A stretch of 64,000 nucleotides of DNA from Saprospiraceae bacterium (GCA_028285085.1 JANQQI010000116.1:1-64000), one strand, 5' to 3'. Counted from the first letter of the stretch, positions 6,552 through 15,664 are shown. Numbers and translations: made by a program. Notes: generated by a model not told the origin, from the sequence alone.

Positions 6552-8323
6552 TATATCAATTTTTGGATTGCCTTATCAATCTTGCTTTTATTTTTTTCAT
6601 CACCAGGCTTAAGGCCTAAACTCTCCCGAATAGCAGAAGCCGTTGGGCCAGCGTCATTTGAGTTGCCGAGGACTGCCTCAACATAATTAATTAAAGAGGT
6701 ACGCCTACTATTCAACCCAGCTGTATGCCATTCATGCCCAATTATGCTTGCAGGTATACTATCTCTTATTGTTTGTCTTAGATTAAATGAAGTAAATATT
6801 GTTGAAGCCAGTTTCAACCCTTTAGAAGACACGCCTGCAATAAGGCTTATTCCGCTTAGCATCGGGAAATATTTTCCAGCCCAATAGATCGTTTCACCAA
6901 TACCTATGATGGTATCCGTAAAATCTTTGTAGAACTTGTCCGAGACACCTTTTGCCAGTAAAAGTAAATTATCTTTTGAGGTGGCTTTTCTTTTCTTTTT
7001 ATTTGCTGCTTCAGTAAGTTTATAATAGTTCTGATAATCAGAATATACATCTATTCCTTTTTCTACGGCGGCGGACAAATTGGCTAATGATTTCCCTAAA
7101 GGCATTAGTTTTAAAAAATAACTTTCATCTGAAAGGCTATTTGCTCTTTGCCAACTGGCGAGAGCCCTTAAAATTGACAGAGATGTATTGCTAAGCTGCT
7201 GTGAAATAGATGCAATCCCAGACATTACATTTTTAGATCGATTTTCAGAGGTGATTTCATTCCATATTTTATGTGCAGTTTGGTAGACACCCTTAGTGGC
7301 CGTCAATGCTTTTATGACATCTGACATAAAAGTAGCTATTGCCGTAGGTACTGGGCCTGCAATTCCAAAGGAGTGTAGAGCTTCACTAGCTGTTCCTGTA
7401 ACCGATACGAAAGCCTTAGTGCCGGCAACAGCCTTATCTGAAGAGGTAGATTTAGTGTCACTGAAAACACGGCCGGCCTCACTGATATCGCTACCGGTTG
7501 TTTTGAGATTAACACCTAATAGGCTTGTGGCTTTGGAATTGTCACTGCTTACTAAAGTTTTAGCTGCAACTTTTGCTACGCTGCCGGCAGTTTTTATTAC
7601 CCTTCCACCCACTTCAGTCATTGATTTACCTTTTAGCACATCACTAGCGATTCCTGCAGTATTAGTTGCGAGGTCCATTTCTCCTCTAACTAGCCCTAAA
7701 TCTGTGGATGATTCCTTTGAACCGTCATCATCTTCTCGTTGTACAACTGGGGATGAATGCTTTTTTTGTTGAAGAGTATTGGGTTCTTTAAAGCTCTTTG
7801 TTCGCATCGCTTTATCGCCCATAATGTCTGCTTCTTTTTCTAATCCTGCATCATCATTAATATTCACCATCCCTTTCATTTGCAGTGTTGGTTTCACTCT
7901 GCCTTGCTTTTGCTGGACGACATGCCAAGCTTCGTGCGGTAAGTGCTTTTCTTGTCCTGAGCTGATGTGAATATCAGTCCCTTGTGCGTAGGCATGAGCT
8001 TGTAATTGGGCCGGTTTGTCGGAGTTGTAGTGTACTTTCACATCGTCCATAGACAAACCAGACAGCTGTTCGATACCACTTTTTAATTGATTTGGTAACC
8101 CGGTTTGATTTGTTTTTTGCTGAAGGGGAGTGATTGCTTGATTAACGAACTCCTGATTTGCTTTTTGCTGGAGTACTTGAGGACTTTGATTGATCATATT
8201 CTTAAGTTGCCTTTGGGCAACAGATTCGGGCCGATGATCCGCAAACTGAAAAGTTGCTGATTTACTATCAGATAAATGCTCTTTTGGCTTGTCCTTTTTT
8301 GAATGGATATTTTCTTTTTCCAT
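6551..8323 (-). CDS. DUF4157 (eCIS_core) protein with long helical C-terminal region, effector-like
   Basis: About 590 residues. The start ATG at 8323 gives MEKENIHSKKDK; an in-frame ATG at 8329 and a TTG at 8347 are alternatives. The N-terminus is Gln/Asn-rich with the FADHRPESVAQRQL signature seen in Bacteroidota DUF4157 proteins. The DUF4157 domain (about residues 83-145) contains MDDVKVHYNSDKP and the metalloprotease-like HEAWHVVQQ (H130, E131, H134). Established knowledge: this domain marks proteins linked to extracellular contractile injection systems and other toxin-type exports. The C-terminal ~380 residues are helical with several hydrophobic Ala/Gly/Ser-rich stretches, compatible with a pore or effector domain, but no catalytic motif is recognised. 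It is coupled to the small gene downstream. No injection-system structural genes are in the window. Confidence 0.75.
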   Translation of the reverse strand: MEKENIHSKKDKPKEHLSDSKSATFQFADHRPESVAQRQLKNMINQSPQVLQQKANQEFVNQAITPLQQKTNQTGLPNQLKSGIEQLSGLSMDDVKVHYNSDKPAQLQAHAYAQGTDIHISSGQEKHLPHEAWHVVQQKQGRVKPTLQMKGMVNINDDAGLEKEADIMGDKAMRTKSFKEPNTLQQKKHSSPVVQREDDDGSKESSTDLGLVRGEMDLATNTAGIASDVLKGKSMTEVGGRVIKTAGSVAKVAAKTLVSSDNSKATSLLGVNLKTTGSDISEAGRVFSDTKSTSSDKAVAGTKAFVSVTGTASEALHSFGIAGPVPTAIATFMSDVIKALTATKGVYQTAHKIWNEITSENRSKNVMSGIASISQQLSNTSLSILRALASWQRANSLSDESYFLKLMPLGKSLANLSAAVEKGIDVYSDYQNYYKLTEAANKKKRKATSKDNLLLLAKGVSDKFYKDFTDTIIGIGETIYWAGKYFPMLSGISLIAGVSSKGLKLASTIFTSFNLRQTIRDSIPASIIGHEWHTAGLNSRRTSLINYVEAVLGNSNDAGPTASAIRESLGLKPGDEKNKSKIDKAIQKLI

Positions 8324-8455
8324 ACCCATTAATACCCTAATCAACAAAACGTTCCCTGTTAGATTGTCCTTTTTTATAAAAAATCTTGAAAGATTATCTA
8401 ATCAGATTCCCGGAACTAAACATTAGTGATGAGCTAATGAAGACTAATTTTAATC

Positions 8456-8491
8456 AAAAAAAGGCCAGCACACGCCTCCGTGTCACCGACC
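8456..8491 (-). terminator. Terminator of the first RND efflux operon
   Basis: Read on the minus strand, GGTCGGTGACACG / CGTGTGCTGGCC form a long stem with a 4-nt loop, three G-T pairs and one bulge, followed by seven T. It lies about 35 bp past the RND permease stop. Confidence 0.7.
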
Positions 8492-8526
8492 TCCAACTGG
8501 TTAATATGATTCTTAAGTGTCTTAAA

Positions 8527-11500
8527 TTATGTTGTAGCGACTACCTTTTCTCTACCCAGCAAACGGTATAAAACCGGTACCAATAACAAAACAAAAGTGG
8601 TCGAGGTCAATAGTCCACCAATAATCGTCCAGCCCATCGGGGCCCACATGCTACCACCGCCTAGTGTTAAGGGTAGTAGTCCCAAGATAGTCGTCAAGGT
8701 GGTCATCACAATCGGGATGAAACGTACTTCGCCGGCTTGTTGAGCTGCTTCGAGTAGGGACTTGCCCTCGTCGCGTACCTGGTTGGCGTAGTCGACGAGA
8801 ATGATCGAATTATTGATGGCAATCCCGATCAAGCTGATCAGACCAATAAAAGCGGTGAAGGAAAAGGACACTCCTGTCAGATACAATAGCAAGATGGAAC
8901 CGATAATCGCTAACGGCAAGGCCGAGAAAATGATCAGGGGCTGTACAAATGATTTAAACTGGATGATTAAAACGCCCATGATGAGGATCAATGCCAGCAT
9001 TGAAGCCACGCCCAATCCTCCGAAGGATTCTTCACGGCTTTCCAGCTCGCCTTTGAATTCGTAATAATAGCCTTCCTCCCAGTCGAGCTGGTCCATTTTT
9101 TCACTCAGGCTAGCCGCGACAGCATCTAGCGTAAAGCCATCAGCAACATCAGCCAAAATGCTCGCTACGCGATCCGTCTCCAAATGCGCGATTTGGTTCG
9201 GTGCTTCTTTGAACTCAATGTTGGCCAACTGCTTGAGGGGGACGAAGCGCTCGTTGACACTTTGCACATTGATCTTATCAAAATCGCCTAGCTCAAACTG
9301 GTCATCGAAATCGTAGCGCATCACAATATTGTATTCCTCTGCTTCCCGATCACGATACTTCGCGATAGGCATACCATTGACGTAGCTACGGATCGTCTTG
9401 TCGATTTGATAAATCGGAACCCCCAGCATCATTGCTTTGTCGCGATTGATATTGAAAAATAGGTCTGTGCTGCTGGTCGCTAGGGCATTATCCACATTAA
9501 TAGCGCCGGGTTCATCCATGGCAATTTGCTCGATTTGCTGCGCGTAGGCTTCCAGTTTATCCAAGTCGTTACCGTAGATTTTAATCGCCACGGGGGCCTC
9601 GGACGGTGGGCCTTGTACGAATTCACGTATGTTGATACGGGCGAGCGGGTATTCACCCAATCGCTGGCGCAATTCGCTCAATATTTCGTAGAAGCGATCT
9701 ACATCGTAGGACTTCAACATGACGAAGATCTCACCAAAGCTGTTTGAATAGCTTTTAGGATTAATATTGTAGTAAATACGTGGATTACCGTGTCCAATAT
9801 TCGAAGCATAGTATTTTACTTCATCGTACTCTTCAAGGACCTCTTCTACATAGCGTACCACTTCATCCGTTGCGTCAAGATTACTTCCATTTGGTAAATC
9901 GACGGTGATGCGAAACTGTGGTTTTTCAGCCTTAGGGAAGAAGGTAACACCAACTAAAGGAAAGAGCATCATGGCCCCCACAAAGCTAAGAACGGCTCCA
10001 CTGATCATTAGCCAAGGGTGGCGAAACGCCCAATTGAGCACACGACGATAAGGTCCCCCCACGAAGCGATTCATAGATCGAAAGGCTACAGTTTGAGCGG
10101 TATTATCGGTACGGCCTTCTTTGAGCAAGCGGCTGGCAATCAAAGGTGTCAGAGTCACCGCAATGATGAATGATCCAATTAGGGTAGCAATCACCGTAAT
10201 TGGCAAGGCCTGAATGAATTCACCCGTGGTATCGGGCATCATGATAATCGGGACAAATGCCAGAATCGTGGTGAGGGTCGCGCTGAGCATGGGCAAGACC
10301 AATTGCGACGTTCCCTTGATAGCGGCTTCACGGCGTGAGTAACCCTGCTGCAAGTAACGCTCGATATTTTCAGTAATGGCGATAGAATTATCTACCAGCA
10401 ATCCAAGTGCGACGACTAAGCCCGTAATCGACATTTGCTGCAGGCCGATACCAAAGAGGTCGACACCCCAAAGGCCAATGATGATCGAAAAAGGAATCGC
10501 CAGCATCACGATACCTGCGGCCCGAAAGCCCAGCACCAGCAAGATAATCAATCCAACCAGACCGATGCCTTGCAGGAGATTATTCATAAAACCATCTACG
10601 CGTTCTTCTACGCCCTGAGATTGATCGAAAACGTATTCGAGCTGCATATCACTGGCGATAGTCGTAGCTGCCAGCTTGGCTTTAATGGGCTCAGCAACGT
10701 CAAAAATATTCACACCTTCTTTCTGTTGCACCGTGACAATAACTGATCGCTGTCCATTGTAGCGAGCAGTGTAGCGGTCATCCTCATAGTCCAAATAAAC
10801 AGCAGCGATATTTTTCAGATAGACAATCTTACCCATAAATGAGCCGACTACCGTATTGCGGATTTGCTCGATATTATCGTAAGCACCGGAGGTTTTGATG
10901 TTAAACGATTTGTTCGACACCTTGACCGCACCACCGGGGATATTAGCGTTGTTGCTTTGGATAGCTCGCTCCACATCATCCAGCGAGACCTGCATACTGG
11001 TCATCTTCACAGGATTCAACGCAATGCGTACTTCTTGCTCGGGATAAGCCTCGATCTTTACTTTGCGAACACCATTAATTTTTTCAATAATCTTTTTCAA
11101 CCGTTCGGCTTCCTCTTGCATCCGGCTATACGGCGCCACCTCCGACACGAGAGCCAATTGAAAAATGGCTACCGTTGAGGTAGATTGTTTGATAAAATCA
11201 ATATCGTATAAGTCTGCCGGAAGCTCTTCGCGGATACCATTCACCTGAGCTTGTACATCATCAAATTTTTCTTCGGGATCAACGCCATAGAAAAACTCAA
11301 TTTCGGTAACCGCCACACCATCCGTAATGGTGGTGTTCAATTCTTTGACATCATCCATCTCATTGAGGGTCTCTTCAATAGGATCGACAACTTGACTTTC
11401 GATATCCTGCGGACTAGCGCCGGGATAGATAGAAATCACCATGGCCGCCGGGATGTCGAGTACGGGATCTTCCGAACGTGGCATGCTGAAGTAGGCACTG

Positions 11501-11577
11501 AGTCCCATCGCCAGCATGAAAACAAAAGCTGTAATGGTGAATTGATAATTTTTTATAGAAAAAGCCGGGACGTTCAT
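8527..11577 (-). CDS. RND efflux transporter permease (AcrB/HAE1-like)
   Basis: 1016 residues, a full-length RND pump. It starts with a short cytoplasmic segment and TM1, then two large periplasmic loops flanked by TM clusters (about 330-530 and 850-1005). TM4 carries LGLLVDNSIAITENIERYL; the acidic residue is a single Asp followed by Asn, as in many HAE1-type pumps, rather than the Asp-Asp pair of E. coli AcrB. It is the third gene of a TolC-adaptor-permease operon on the minus strand, 35 bp after the adaptor, and is followed by a strong terminator. It should export drugs, lipids or other amphiphiles using the proton gradient; the substrate cannot be predicted. Subtype is moderately sure. 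Confidence 0.93.
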   Translation of the reverse strand: MNVPAFSIKNYQFTITAFVFMLAMGLSAYFSMPRSEDPVLDIPAAMVISIYPGASPQDIESQVVDPIEETLNEMDDVKELNTTITDGVAVTEIEFFYGVDPEEKFDDVQAQVNGIREELPADLYDIDFIKQSTSTVAIFQLALVSEVAPYSRMQEEAERLKKIIEKINGVRKVKIEAYPEQEVRIALNPVKMTSMQVSLDDVERAIQSNNANIPGGAVKVSNKSFNIKTSGAYDNIEQIRNTVVGSFMGKIVYLKNIAAVYLDYEDDRYTARYNGQRSVIVTVQQKEGVNIFDVAEPIKAKLAATTIASDMQLEYVFDQSQGVEERVDGFMNNLLQGIGLVGLIILLVLGFRAAGIVMLAIPFSIIIGLWGVDLFGIGLQQMSITGLVVALGLLVDNSIAITENIERYLQQGYSRREAAIKGTSQLVLPMLSATLTTILAFVPIIMMPDTTGEFIQALPITVIATLIGSFIIAVTLTPLIASRLLKEGRTDNTAQTVAFRSMNRFVGGPYRRVLNWAFRHPWLMISGAVLSFVGAMMLFPLVGVTFFPKAEKPQFRITVDLPNGSNLDATDEVVRYVEEVLEEYDEVKYYASNIGHGNPRIYYNINPKSYSNSFGEIFVMLKSYDVDRFYEILSELRQRLGEYPLARINIREFVQGPPSEAPVAIKIYGNDLDKLEAYAQQIEQIAMDEPGAINVDNALATSSTDLFFNINRDKAMMLGVPIYQIDKTIRSYVNGMPIAKYRDREAEEYNIVMRYDFDDQFELGDFDKINVQSVNERFVPLKQLANIEFKEAPNQIAHLETDRVASILADVADGFTLDAVAASLSEKMDQLDWEEGYYYEFKGELESREESFGGLGVASMLALILIMGVLIIQFKSFVQPLIIFSALPLAIIGSILLLYLTGVSFSFTAFIGLISLIGIAINNSIILVDYANQVRDEGKSLLEAAQQAGEVRFIPIVMTTLTTILGLLPLTLGGGSMWAPMGWTIIGGLLTSTTFVLLLVPVLYRLLGREKVVATT

Positions 11578-11612
11578 TTTATTAGAGTTGGAAGGTGAAA
11601 GTTAAAAAGGCA

Positions 11613-12740
11613 CTACTGCTCAACACTTACTGTTTCTTTGTCCTGTAAATAATTGGCGCCTTGGGCAACAACTGCATCATTGACTGAGAGTCCATCTTTG
11701 ATCAATAAGTGATCTGCTTCCAGACGAAAAATAGCAACCTCTCGTCGTTCGGCTTGATTATCTTTTACGGTGAAGATGACAGCGCGATTTTGATCGGCGC
11801 TAACGAGTGCGTCCACAGGAATACTCAAAAGAGATTGAGTGCTTCGCGTTTGGATATAAACTTGTCCAATAAAGCCGGAGAGCAGTTTTTTGCCATTGGG
11901 GTTGACCTCGATTTCTACTTCGTAAGTGCCGGTGTAGGGATCAGCAATACTGGCAATTTCCTGCACCGTACCGTGAAATTGCTCTCTCGGATAAGCATCA
12001 AAGCTGATTTTGGCGGAGTCTTGTAAATTGACGTGGATGATATCTTTGTCAGTTAAGCTAACGCGAATCACCTGTGCCTTATCCTGTGAACCAAAAATGA
12101 AAATAGGATTTCCCGGGCCGACTAGTTCGTTTGCTTCGGCGAGCTTGCGCAGCACGAGCCCATTGGCCGGAGCGACAATGCGCGAGTGCGTGAGGTTAAA
12201 ATTGGCAATCTCGCGTGAGCGCTCGCTAAAGGATAAGCCATTACGAGCGGCTTCCAGTTGATTGCGGGCATTATCTCGTTGGAGTTCTGCATTTTCGAGC
12301 TGTTCGAGAGTGGCGACGCTATCTTGGTACAGACCAAGGGCGTTGCGATAATCACGCTCGGCGATCTTTAGCGCCAGCTCTGCATTGTCGATTGTGATCT
12401 CAGCTTGTTGCTGACCAATGGCAGCTTGCTGTACCTGAGCGTCGATTTCCTGCAAATTCAACACCGCTAAAAGCTGTCCCTTTTTGACGTACTGGCCTTC
12501 GTTAACCATGATTTTTTGGATAATGCCGCCGGTTTTGAAGCTCAGTTTTAACTCCTCACGGGAAGCGAGCTGGCCGCTACCGTAGATGGTTTCCTGAAAA
12601 TCAAGTTGCTCGGGCGCTGTTGTCTTGATCTTGCGAGGGGCTTTGGTGGTTTCACCTAGGTCTTCTTTTTTAAAACCAAAGGCAGTAGCAATTACGACAA
12701 TCAATAGGGTAGGGATCAGAAAGAATATTATCTTTTTCAT
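11613..12740 (-). CDS. RND efflux periplasmic adaptor (membrane fusion protein)
   Basis: 375 residues. The N-terminal signal/anchor (IIFFLIPTLLIVVIATAFGF, about 4-23) is followed by a biotinyl-lipoyl-like hairpin half (IMVNEGQYVKKGQLLAVL), a coiled-coil rich in Gln/Ala/Glu, the second lipoyl half (RIVAPANGLVLRKL) and beta-barrel and membrane-proximal domains. This architecture is that of HlyD/AcrA-family adaptors linking the permease at 8527 to the TolC protein at 12800. It lies between them in the operon (gaps of 59 and 35 bp). Confidence 0.92.
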   Translation of the reverse strand: MKKIIFFLIPTLLIVVIATAFGFKKEDLGETTKAPRKIKTTAPEQLDFQETIYGSGQLASREELKLSFKTGGIIQKIMVNEGQYVKKGQLLAVLNLQEIDAQVQQAAIGQQQAEITIDNAELALKIAERDYRNALGLYQDSVATLEQLENAELQRDNARNQLEAARNGLSFSERSREIANFNLTHSRIVAPANGLVLRKLAEANELVGPGNPIFIFGSQDKAQVIRVSLTDKDIIHVNLQDSAKISFDAYPREQFHGTVQEIASIADPYTGTYEVEIEVNPNGKKLLSGFIGQVYIQTRSTQSLLSIPVDALVSADQNRAVIFTVKDNQAERREVAIFRLEADHLLIKDGLSVNDAVVAQGANYLQDKETVSVEQ

Positions 12741-12799
12741 TTTAAAATGATTTATTCCAAAAGGGTGATGGATTCTATTTTTAAATGGGGCCTTTCCGG

Positions 12800-14170
12800 T
12801 TAGTTAATGGCTCTTTCGAGTTGTACTTGTTGAATTTGATAGTCAAAGCGGGCAATGTTTAGCTTTTGCTCGGCATTCGTGACCTGGGTTAGAGCATCGG
12901 TCCATTCTACCAGATTGGCTTGCCCCTGCACAAACTTTTTATTGACTAATTGGTAAGCCTTATTGCTACTCTTTAACTCCTTTTCGGCAGCAGTAACTTG
13001 CTGGCGCGCGGCTTCGAGACCATAATAAGCATTGATGACTTCCAGGCCAATTTGCTGGCGCGTTTCGCTGATTTGCTGCTGAATGACTTGGCGGTCGATC
13101 TTAGCCTGCTGGATTTTGGCTTTGTTGGGGCGGTCAAAAAGATTCCAACTCAAGAGCACCGATCCGAGGAAATAATCAGCATCGGCATCCACATTGAAGC
13201 TTGTGCCCTGAATACCGTAATCAGCCACCAGATTCAGTTGAGGTTGATAGTTGCTTTTGTGTAGTTTGATTTGATTATCTGATAGACTCAGATAGTGTTG
13301 TAGCTGTTGAAGCTCCTGTCGGTTCTGACCTGCGCGCTGGCGCGCGGCTTCGATCGAAAGGGCTTGTACGGGCATCTCCGCCGCTGTATCAATCATAATC
13401 TCTGCATCATAATCACGGTTGAGCAAGAAATTGAAATAGGCCTGCGCCATTTGTTGGTCCTTGACTGCAACGGCCAGCTGCTGCTCGATAACCTGTACCT
13501 CCGCTTCTGCCGCGTAGACCACATCGATGGTGACTTTGTGGTTTTTGTACAAACTCTCGGTGGTGCGTAGGTTCTCTTCGACCAGTTTTTTGGTATTATC
13601 AAATAGACGCTTCGCCTCATTGGCTTTCAAATAATTGAAATAGGCGGTTTTAACTTCTTTGGTGAGCTCTTTCCGGTAAACCTCCACGGAAATTTTTTCC
13701 ATTTGGCTACTATTCGCTTTGATACGCTGATTGTATTGAATGGCCGCGTTATATACTGGCATCAGCAAACGTACCCTTGATTCTTGTTCTGTTTCCCGCA
13801 GGAAGTTAGTGGATTGGTTTTCAATCTTGGTATACTCCGGAATCGTTGGATAATCTGGATTTTGGCGGTTGAGGGAATTGATCAGATTCAAATTCTGATA
13901 AACAGGGTTCATCAGATCACCTACCGGGATTTCGAAGGTACGGCCACCACGAGCCACCGAGTAACGAGCTTCAATAGCTAGTTTGGGAAGATACATGGCT
14001 TTTGCTTCACGCAGCGCCGCCAGGCTTTTCTCGTAAGACAGTTGCTTTTGTTGTAATGCCAAATTAGAAGAAAGGGCCTCTGCAACGTAATTCTCCAGGG
14101 TAGTGGACTGGGCAAAACCAGATAGATAAAATAGGATCAGGAGGATGAAGGTGTTCAATTGCGATTTCAT
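12800..14170 (-). CDS. TolC-family outer-membrane efflux protein
   Basis: 456 residues with a signal peptide ending near SGFAQ. Two repeated TolC halves follow, each with long alpha-helical coiled-coil segments (for example YRKELTKEVKTAYFNYLKANEA and the matching C-terminal QQIGLEVINAYYGLEAARQQ). Members form the trimeric outer-membrane duct of tripartite pumps. It is the first gene of the efflux operon. Upstream (14233-14262) there are two perfect 11-bp direct repeats with a 21-bp period that match those in front of the ECF sigma gene, so it is probably under a shared activator. Confidence 0.92.
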   Translation of the reverse strand: MKSQLNTFILLILFYLSGFAQSTTLENYVAEALSSNLALQQKQLSYEKSLAALREAKAMYLPKLAIEARYSVARGGRTFEIPVGDLMNPVYQNLNLINSLNRQNPDYPTIPEYTKIENQSTNFLRETEQESRVRLLMPVYNAAIQYNQRIKANSSQMEKISVEVYRKELTKEVKTAYFNYLKANEAKRLFDNTKKLVEENLRTTESLYKNHKVTIDVVYAAEAEVQVIEQQLAVAVKDQQMAQAYFNFLLNRDYDAEIMIDTAAEMPVQALSIEAARQRAGQNRQELQQLQHYLSLSDNQIKLHKSNYQPQLNLVADYGIQGTSFNVDADADYFLGSVLLSWNLFDRPNKAKIQQAKIDRQVIQQQISETRQQIGLEVINAYYGLEAARQQVTAAEKELKSSNKAYQLVNKKFVQGQANLVEWTDALTQVTNAEQKLNIARFDYQIQQVQLERAIN

Positions 14171-14232
14171 GCTAGTTTTATTTTACTGTCGCAATATCAT
14201 CCGAAATACCTTTCGTGTCTAACCGTTTTGGT

Positions 14233-14262
14233 TGAATCGTTACAAATGGTAGTTGAATCGTT
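14233..14262. promoter_or_regulatory. 21-bp-phased direct repeat, LytTR-like site, upstream of efflux operon
   Basis: GTTGAATCGTT occurs at 14231-14241 and again at 14252-14262, an exact repeat with a 21-bp period, 61-92 bp upstream of the TolC start. Two 9-bp repeats with a 12-bp spacer is the known geometry of LytTR-domain regulator sites. The same motif and period recur at 15382-15432. Confidence 0.6.
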
Positions 14263-14488
14263 TAAGGAGGTGATTAAAATGTTTTACGAAATGAACGCTA
14301 TAGTTGATGACGTATAAAAAAGGCAGGAAATAGACCAATACGGTTCTAAAACTCGGAGTTGGTGAGTATGGTGAAAAAAGGATTTTATAATTGGCTGAGT
14401 TGAGGAAAAGAATAGATTACACTTAGCCAAACGACAACGTATAGTTTACTGCCTATGGCGCTAGAGTAGGGAATGAAAAGCAGCATCT

Positions 14489-14626
14489 TTAGTGCTGCAA
14501 AATCCAAAAAATCGGGATGATCAGGATAAAAAACCAGATCAGTATCAGTGCCAGGATAGACACCATCGAGAATGTTTTTTCGCGGAGCATGGCTTCGATA
14601 TTTAGAAAGTCGCGGGTAAGTGACAT
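14489..14626 (-). CDS. Putative 45-residue single-pass membrane protein
   Basis: A short ORF starting at ATG 14626 and ending with TAA. Residues 1-20 are charged (MSLTRDFLNIEAMLREKTFS), then a single uninterrupted hydrophobic segment of about 22 residues (MVSILALILIWFFILIIPIF) and a short WILQH tail. The clean charged-then-transmembrane organisation is unlikely by chance. It sits between the sigma-factor terminator and the efflux operon on the same strand, in an otherwise empty 616-bp gap. A TATATTTA element and a 7-bp inverted repeat lie just upstream. Function unknown; many tiny membrane proteins modulate transporters or sensors. No family recognised. Confidence 0.45.
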   Translation of the reverse strand: MSLTRDFLNIEAMLREKTFSMVSILALILIWFFILIIPIFWILQH

Positions 14627-14638
14627 GATCTAAATATA

Positions 14639-14665
14639 TTCTGTCGGGTGATTTTCCAGACAGAA
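14639..14665. repeat. Inverted repeat upstream of the small membrane ORF
   Basis: Perfect 7-bp arms TTCTGTC / GACAGAA with a 13-bp spacer, 13-39 bp upstream of the 45-codon ORF. A possible -7-like TATATTTA (minus strand) lies between it and the start. It could be an operator; this is not proven. Confidence 0.35.
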
Positions 14666-14683
14666 CGAAGCTTTGGGAAGGAT

Positions 14684-14724
14684 ACAAAAAAAGCCAACCA
14701 ATGAATAGACTTCATGGTTGGCTT
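14684..14724 (-). terminator. Terminator of the ECF sigma gene
   Basis: A stem of 10 perfect outer pairs (AAGCCAACCA / TGGTTGGCTT) plus inner ATGAA/TTCAT with one bulge. Read on the minus strand it is followed by TTTTTTT. It lies about 62 bp past the sigma-factor stop. Confidence 0.85.
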
Positions 14725-14786
14725 AAGTTGTATGATAAAGTTTAGAGAAATTATCGTGCCAATGTCGGTAATTTATCAACCCCTTA

Positions 14787-15317
14787 TCACTTTTCTATTC
14801 TCTCATTAAAGTGCTGTTGGTAAGCTTCTTTTAGATGCTTACGCGCGAAGAAAATACGACTTTTCACTGTCCCCATCGGCAGTTTGAGCTTTTTCGTAAT
14901 TTCCTCGTAAGAGTAGCCTTGGTGGTAGAGGCGGAATGGTACGCTAAATCGCTCGTCGATATCATCGATCAAGTGCTCAATGTCCTGAATATTGATATCG
15001 GATTCGGTCGTGTTTTCAGAAGATTTCTTGCTAAAAAAATAACCGCCTACCCCTTTGGACAAAATATTCTTGAAGCGCTTTTGCTTACGATAGTTGTTGA
15101 TAAAAGTGTTACGCATGATCGTTTTGACCCATGCGACGAAATTGGTTCCGGCACTGAATTTTTCCTGATTCTTGAGTGCCAAAAATACGGTGTCTTGTAG
15201 TAAATCTTCTGCGTCGTTATCATTCTTGGTCAGACTGAAGGCGAAAGCCATCAGCTGATGGGTATGATGTTGTAGTTGAGAAGAAAATTCAGTTTGAATA
15301 TGGTTGCTTGCGTTCAT
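14787..15317 (-). CDS. ECF-type RNA polymerase sigma-70 factor
   Basis: 176 residues. Region 2 is seen in HQLMAFAFSLTKNDNDAEDLLQDTVFLAL and WVKTIMRNTFINNYRK; region 4 in LYHQGYSYEEITKKLKLP with the recognition helix MGTVKSRIFFARKHL. Regions 1.1 and 3 are absent, as expected for ECF sigmas. No anti-sigma gene is adjacent; its terminator follows directly. The upstream gap holds three LytTR-like 9-bp repeats at 21-bp period, the same type as in front of the nearby efflux operon, so sigma and pump are probably members of one regulon. Confidence 0.93.
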   Translation of the reverse strand: MNASNHIQTEFSSQLQHHTHQLMAFAFSLTKNDNDAEDLLQDTVFLALKNQEKFSAGTNFVAWVKTIMRNTFINNYRKQKRFKNILSKGVGGYFFSKKSSENTTESDINIQDIEHLIDDIDERFSVPFRLYHQGYSYEEITKKLKLPMGTVKSRIFFARKHLKEAYQQHFNERIEK

Positions 15318-15381
15318 GCTTCATTGGTTTTAATTATTACAAATTTAACGTCCCTTCTTATTATTTATGTCTTTTTAATCC

Positions 15382-15432
15382 CGAATTGTCGTAATTATTA
15401 GATGAACGGTCAATTTTTGGGGATGAATCGTT
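15382..15432. promoter_or_regulatory. Three 21-bp-phased LytTR-like repeats upstream of sigma gene
   Basis: CGAATTGTC (15382), TGAACGGTC (15403) and TGAATCGTT (15424) lie exactly 21 bp apart, 65-115 bp upstream of the sigma start. On the minus strand the middle copy reads ACCGTTCAT, which fits the published LytTR consensus (A/T)(A/C)(C/A)GTTN(A/G)(T/G). The third copy matches the repeats at 14233-14262. No LytTR regulator is encoded in this window. The rest of the 347-bp gap holds only the DoxX promoter. Confidence 0.6.
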
Positions 15433-15568
15433 TTGGCTATTGGGATATTGAGCGTAATCATGATATAAGGTATTGAAAATGAATAGATTAGAATATAATT
15501 AAAGATTTGGCTCTTTTCTTAGAATATTCTTTGGCTATTTGTATTGAATCTAAATAAAAAGCTTGTTG

Positions 15569-15601
15569 TTTGGTGTTTTGTAAAAATTATTACTAAATTG
15601 C
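15569..15601 (+). promoter_or_regulatory. Bacteroidota-type promoter for doxX-like gene
   Basis: A -33-like TTTG (15569-15572) and a -7-like TAAATTGC (15594-15601, consensus TAnnTTTG) are separated by 21 bp, about 63 bp upstream of the DoxX start. Confidence 0.45.
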
Positions 15602-15664
15602 ACCAATTGATGTATATACATTAAATGTAAAAACATTTTTTCAAACGTGCAAAAAAAAATTATT

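Noticed and set aside
8386-8571. 61-residue plus-strand ORF next to the efflux operon terminator
   Set aside because: It runs through the terminator hairpin and into the antisense of the permease; no coding character.
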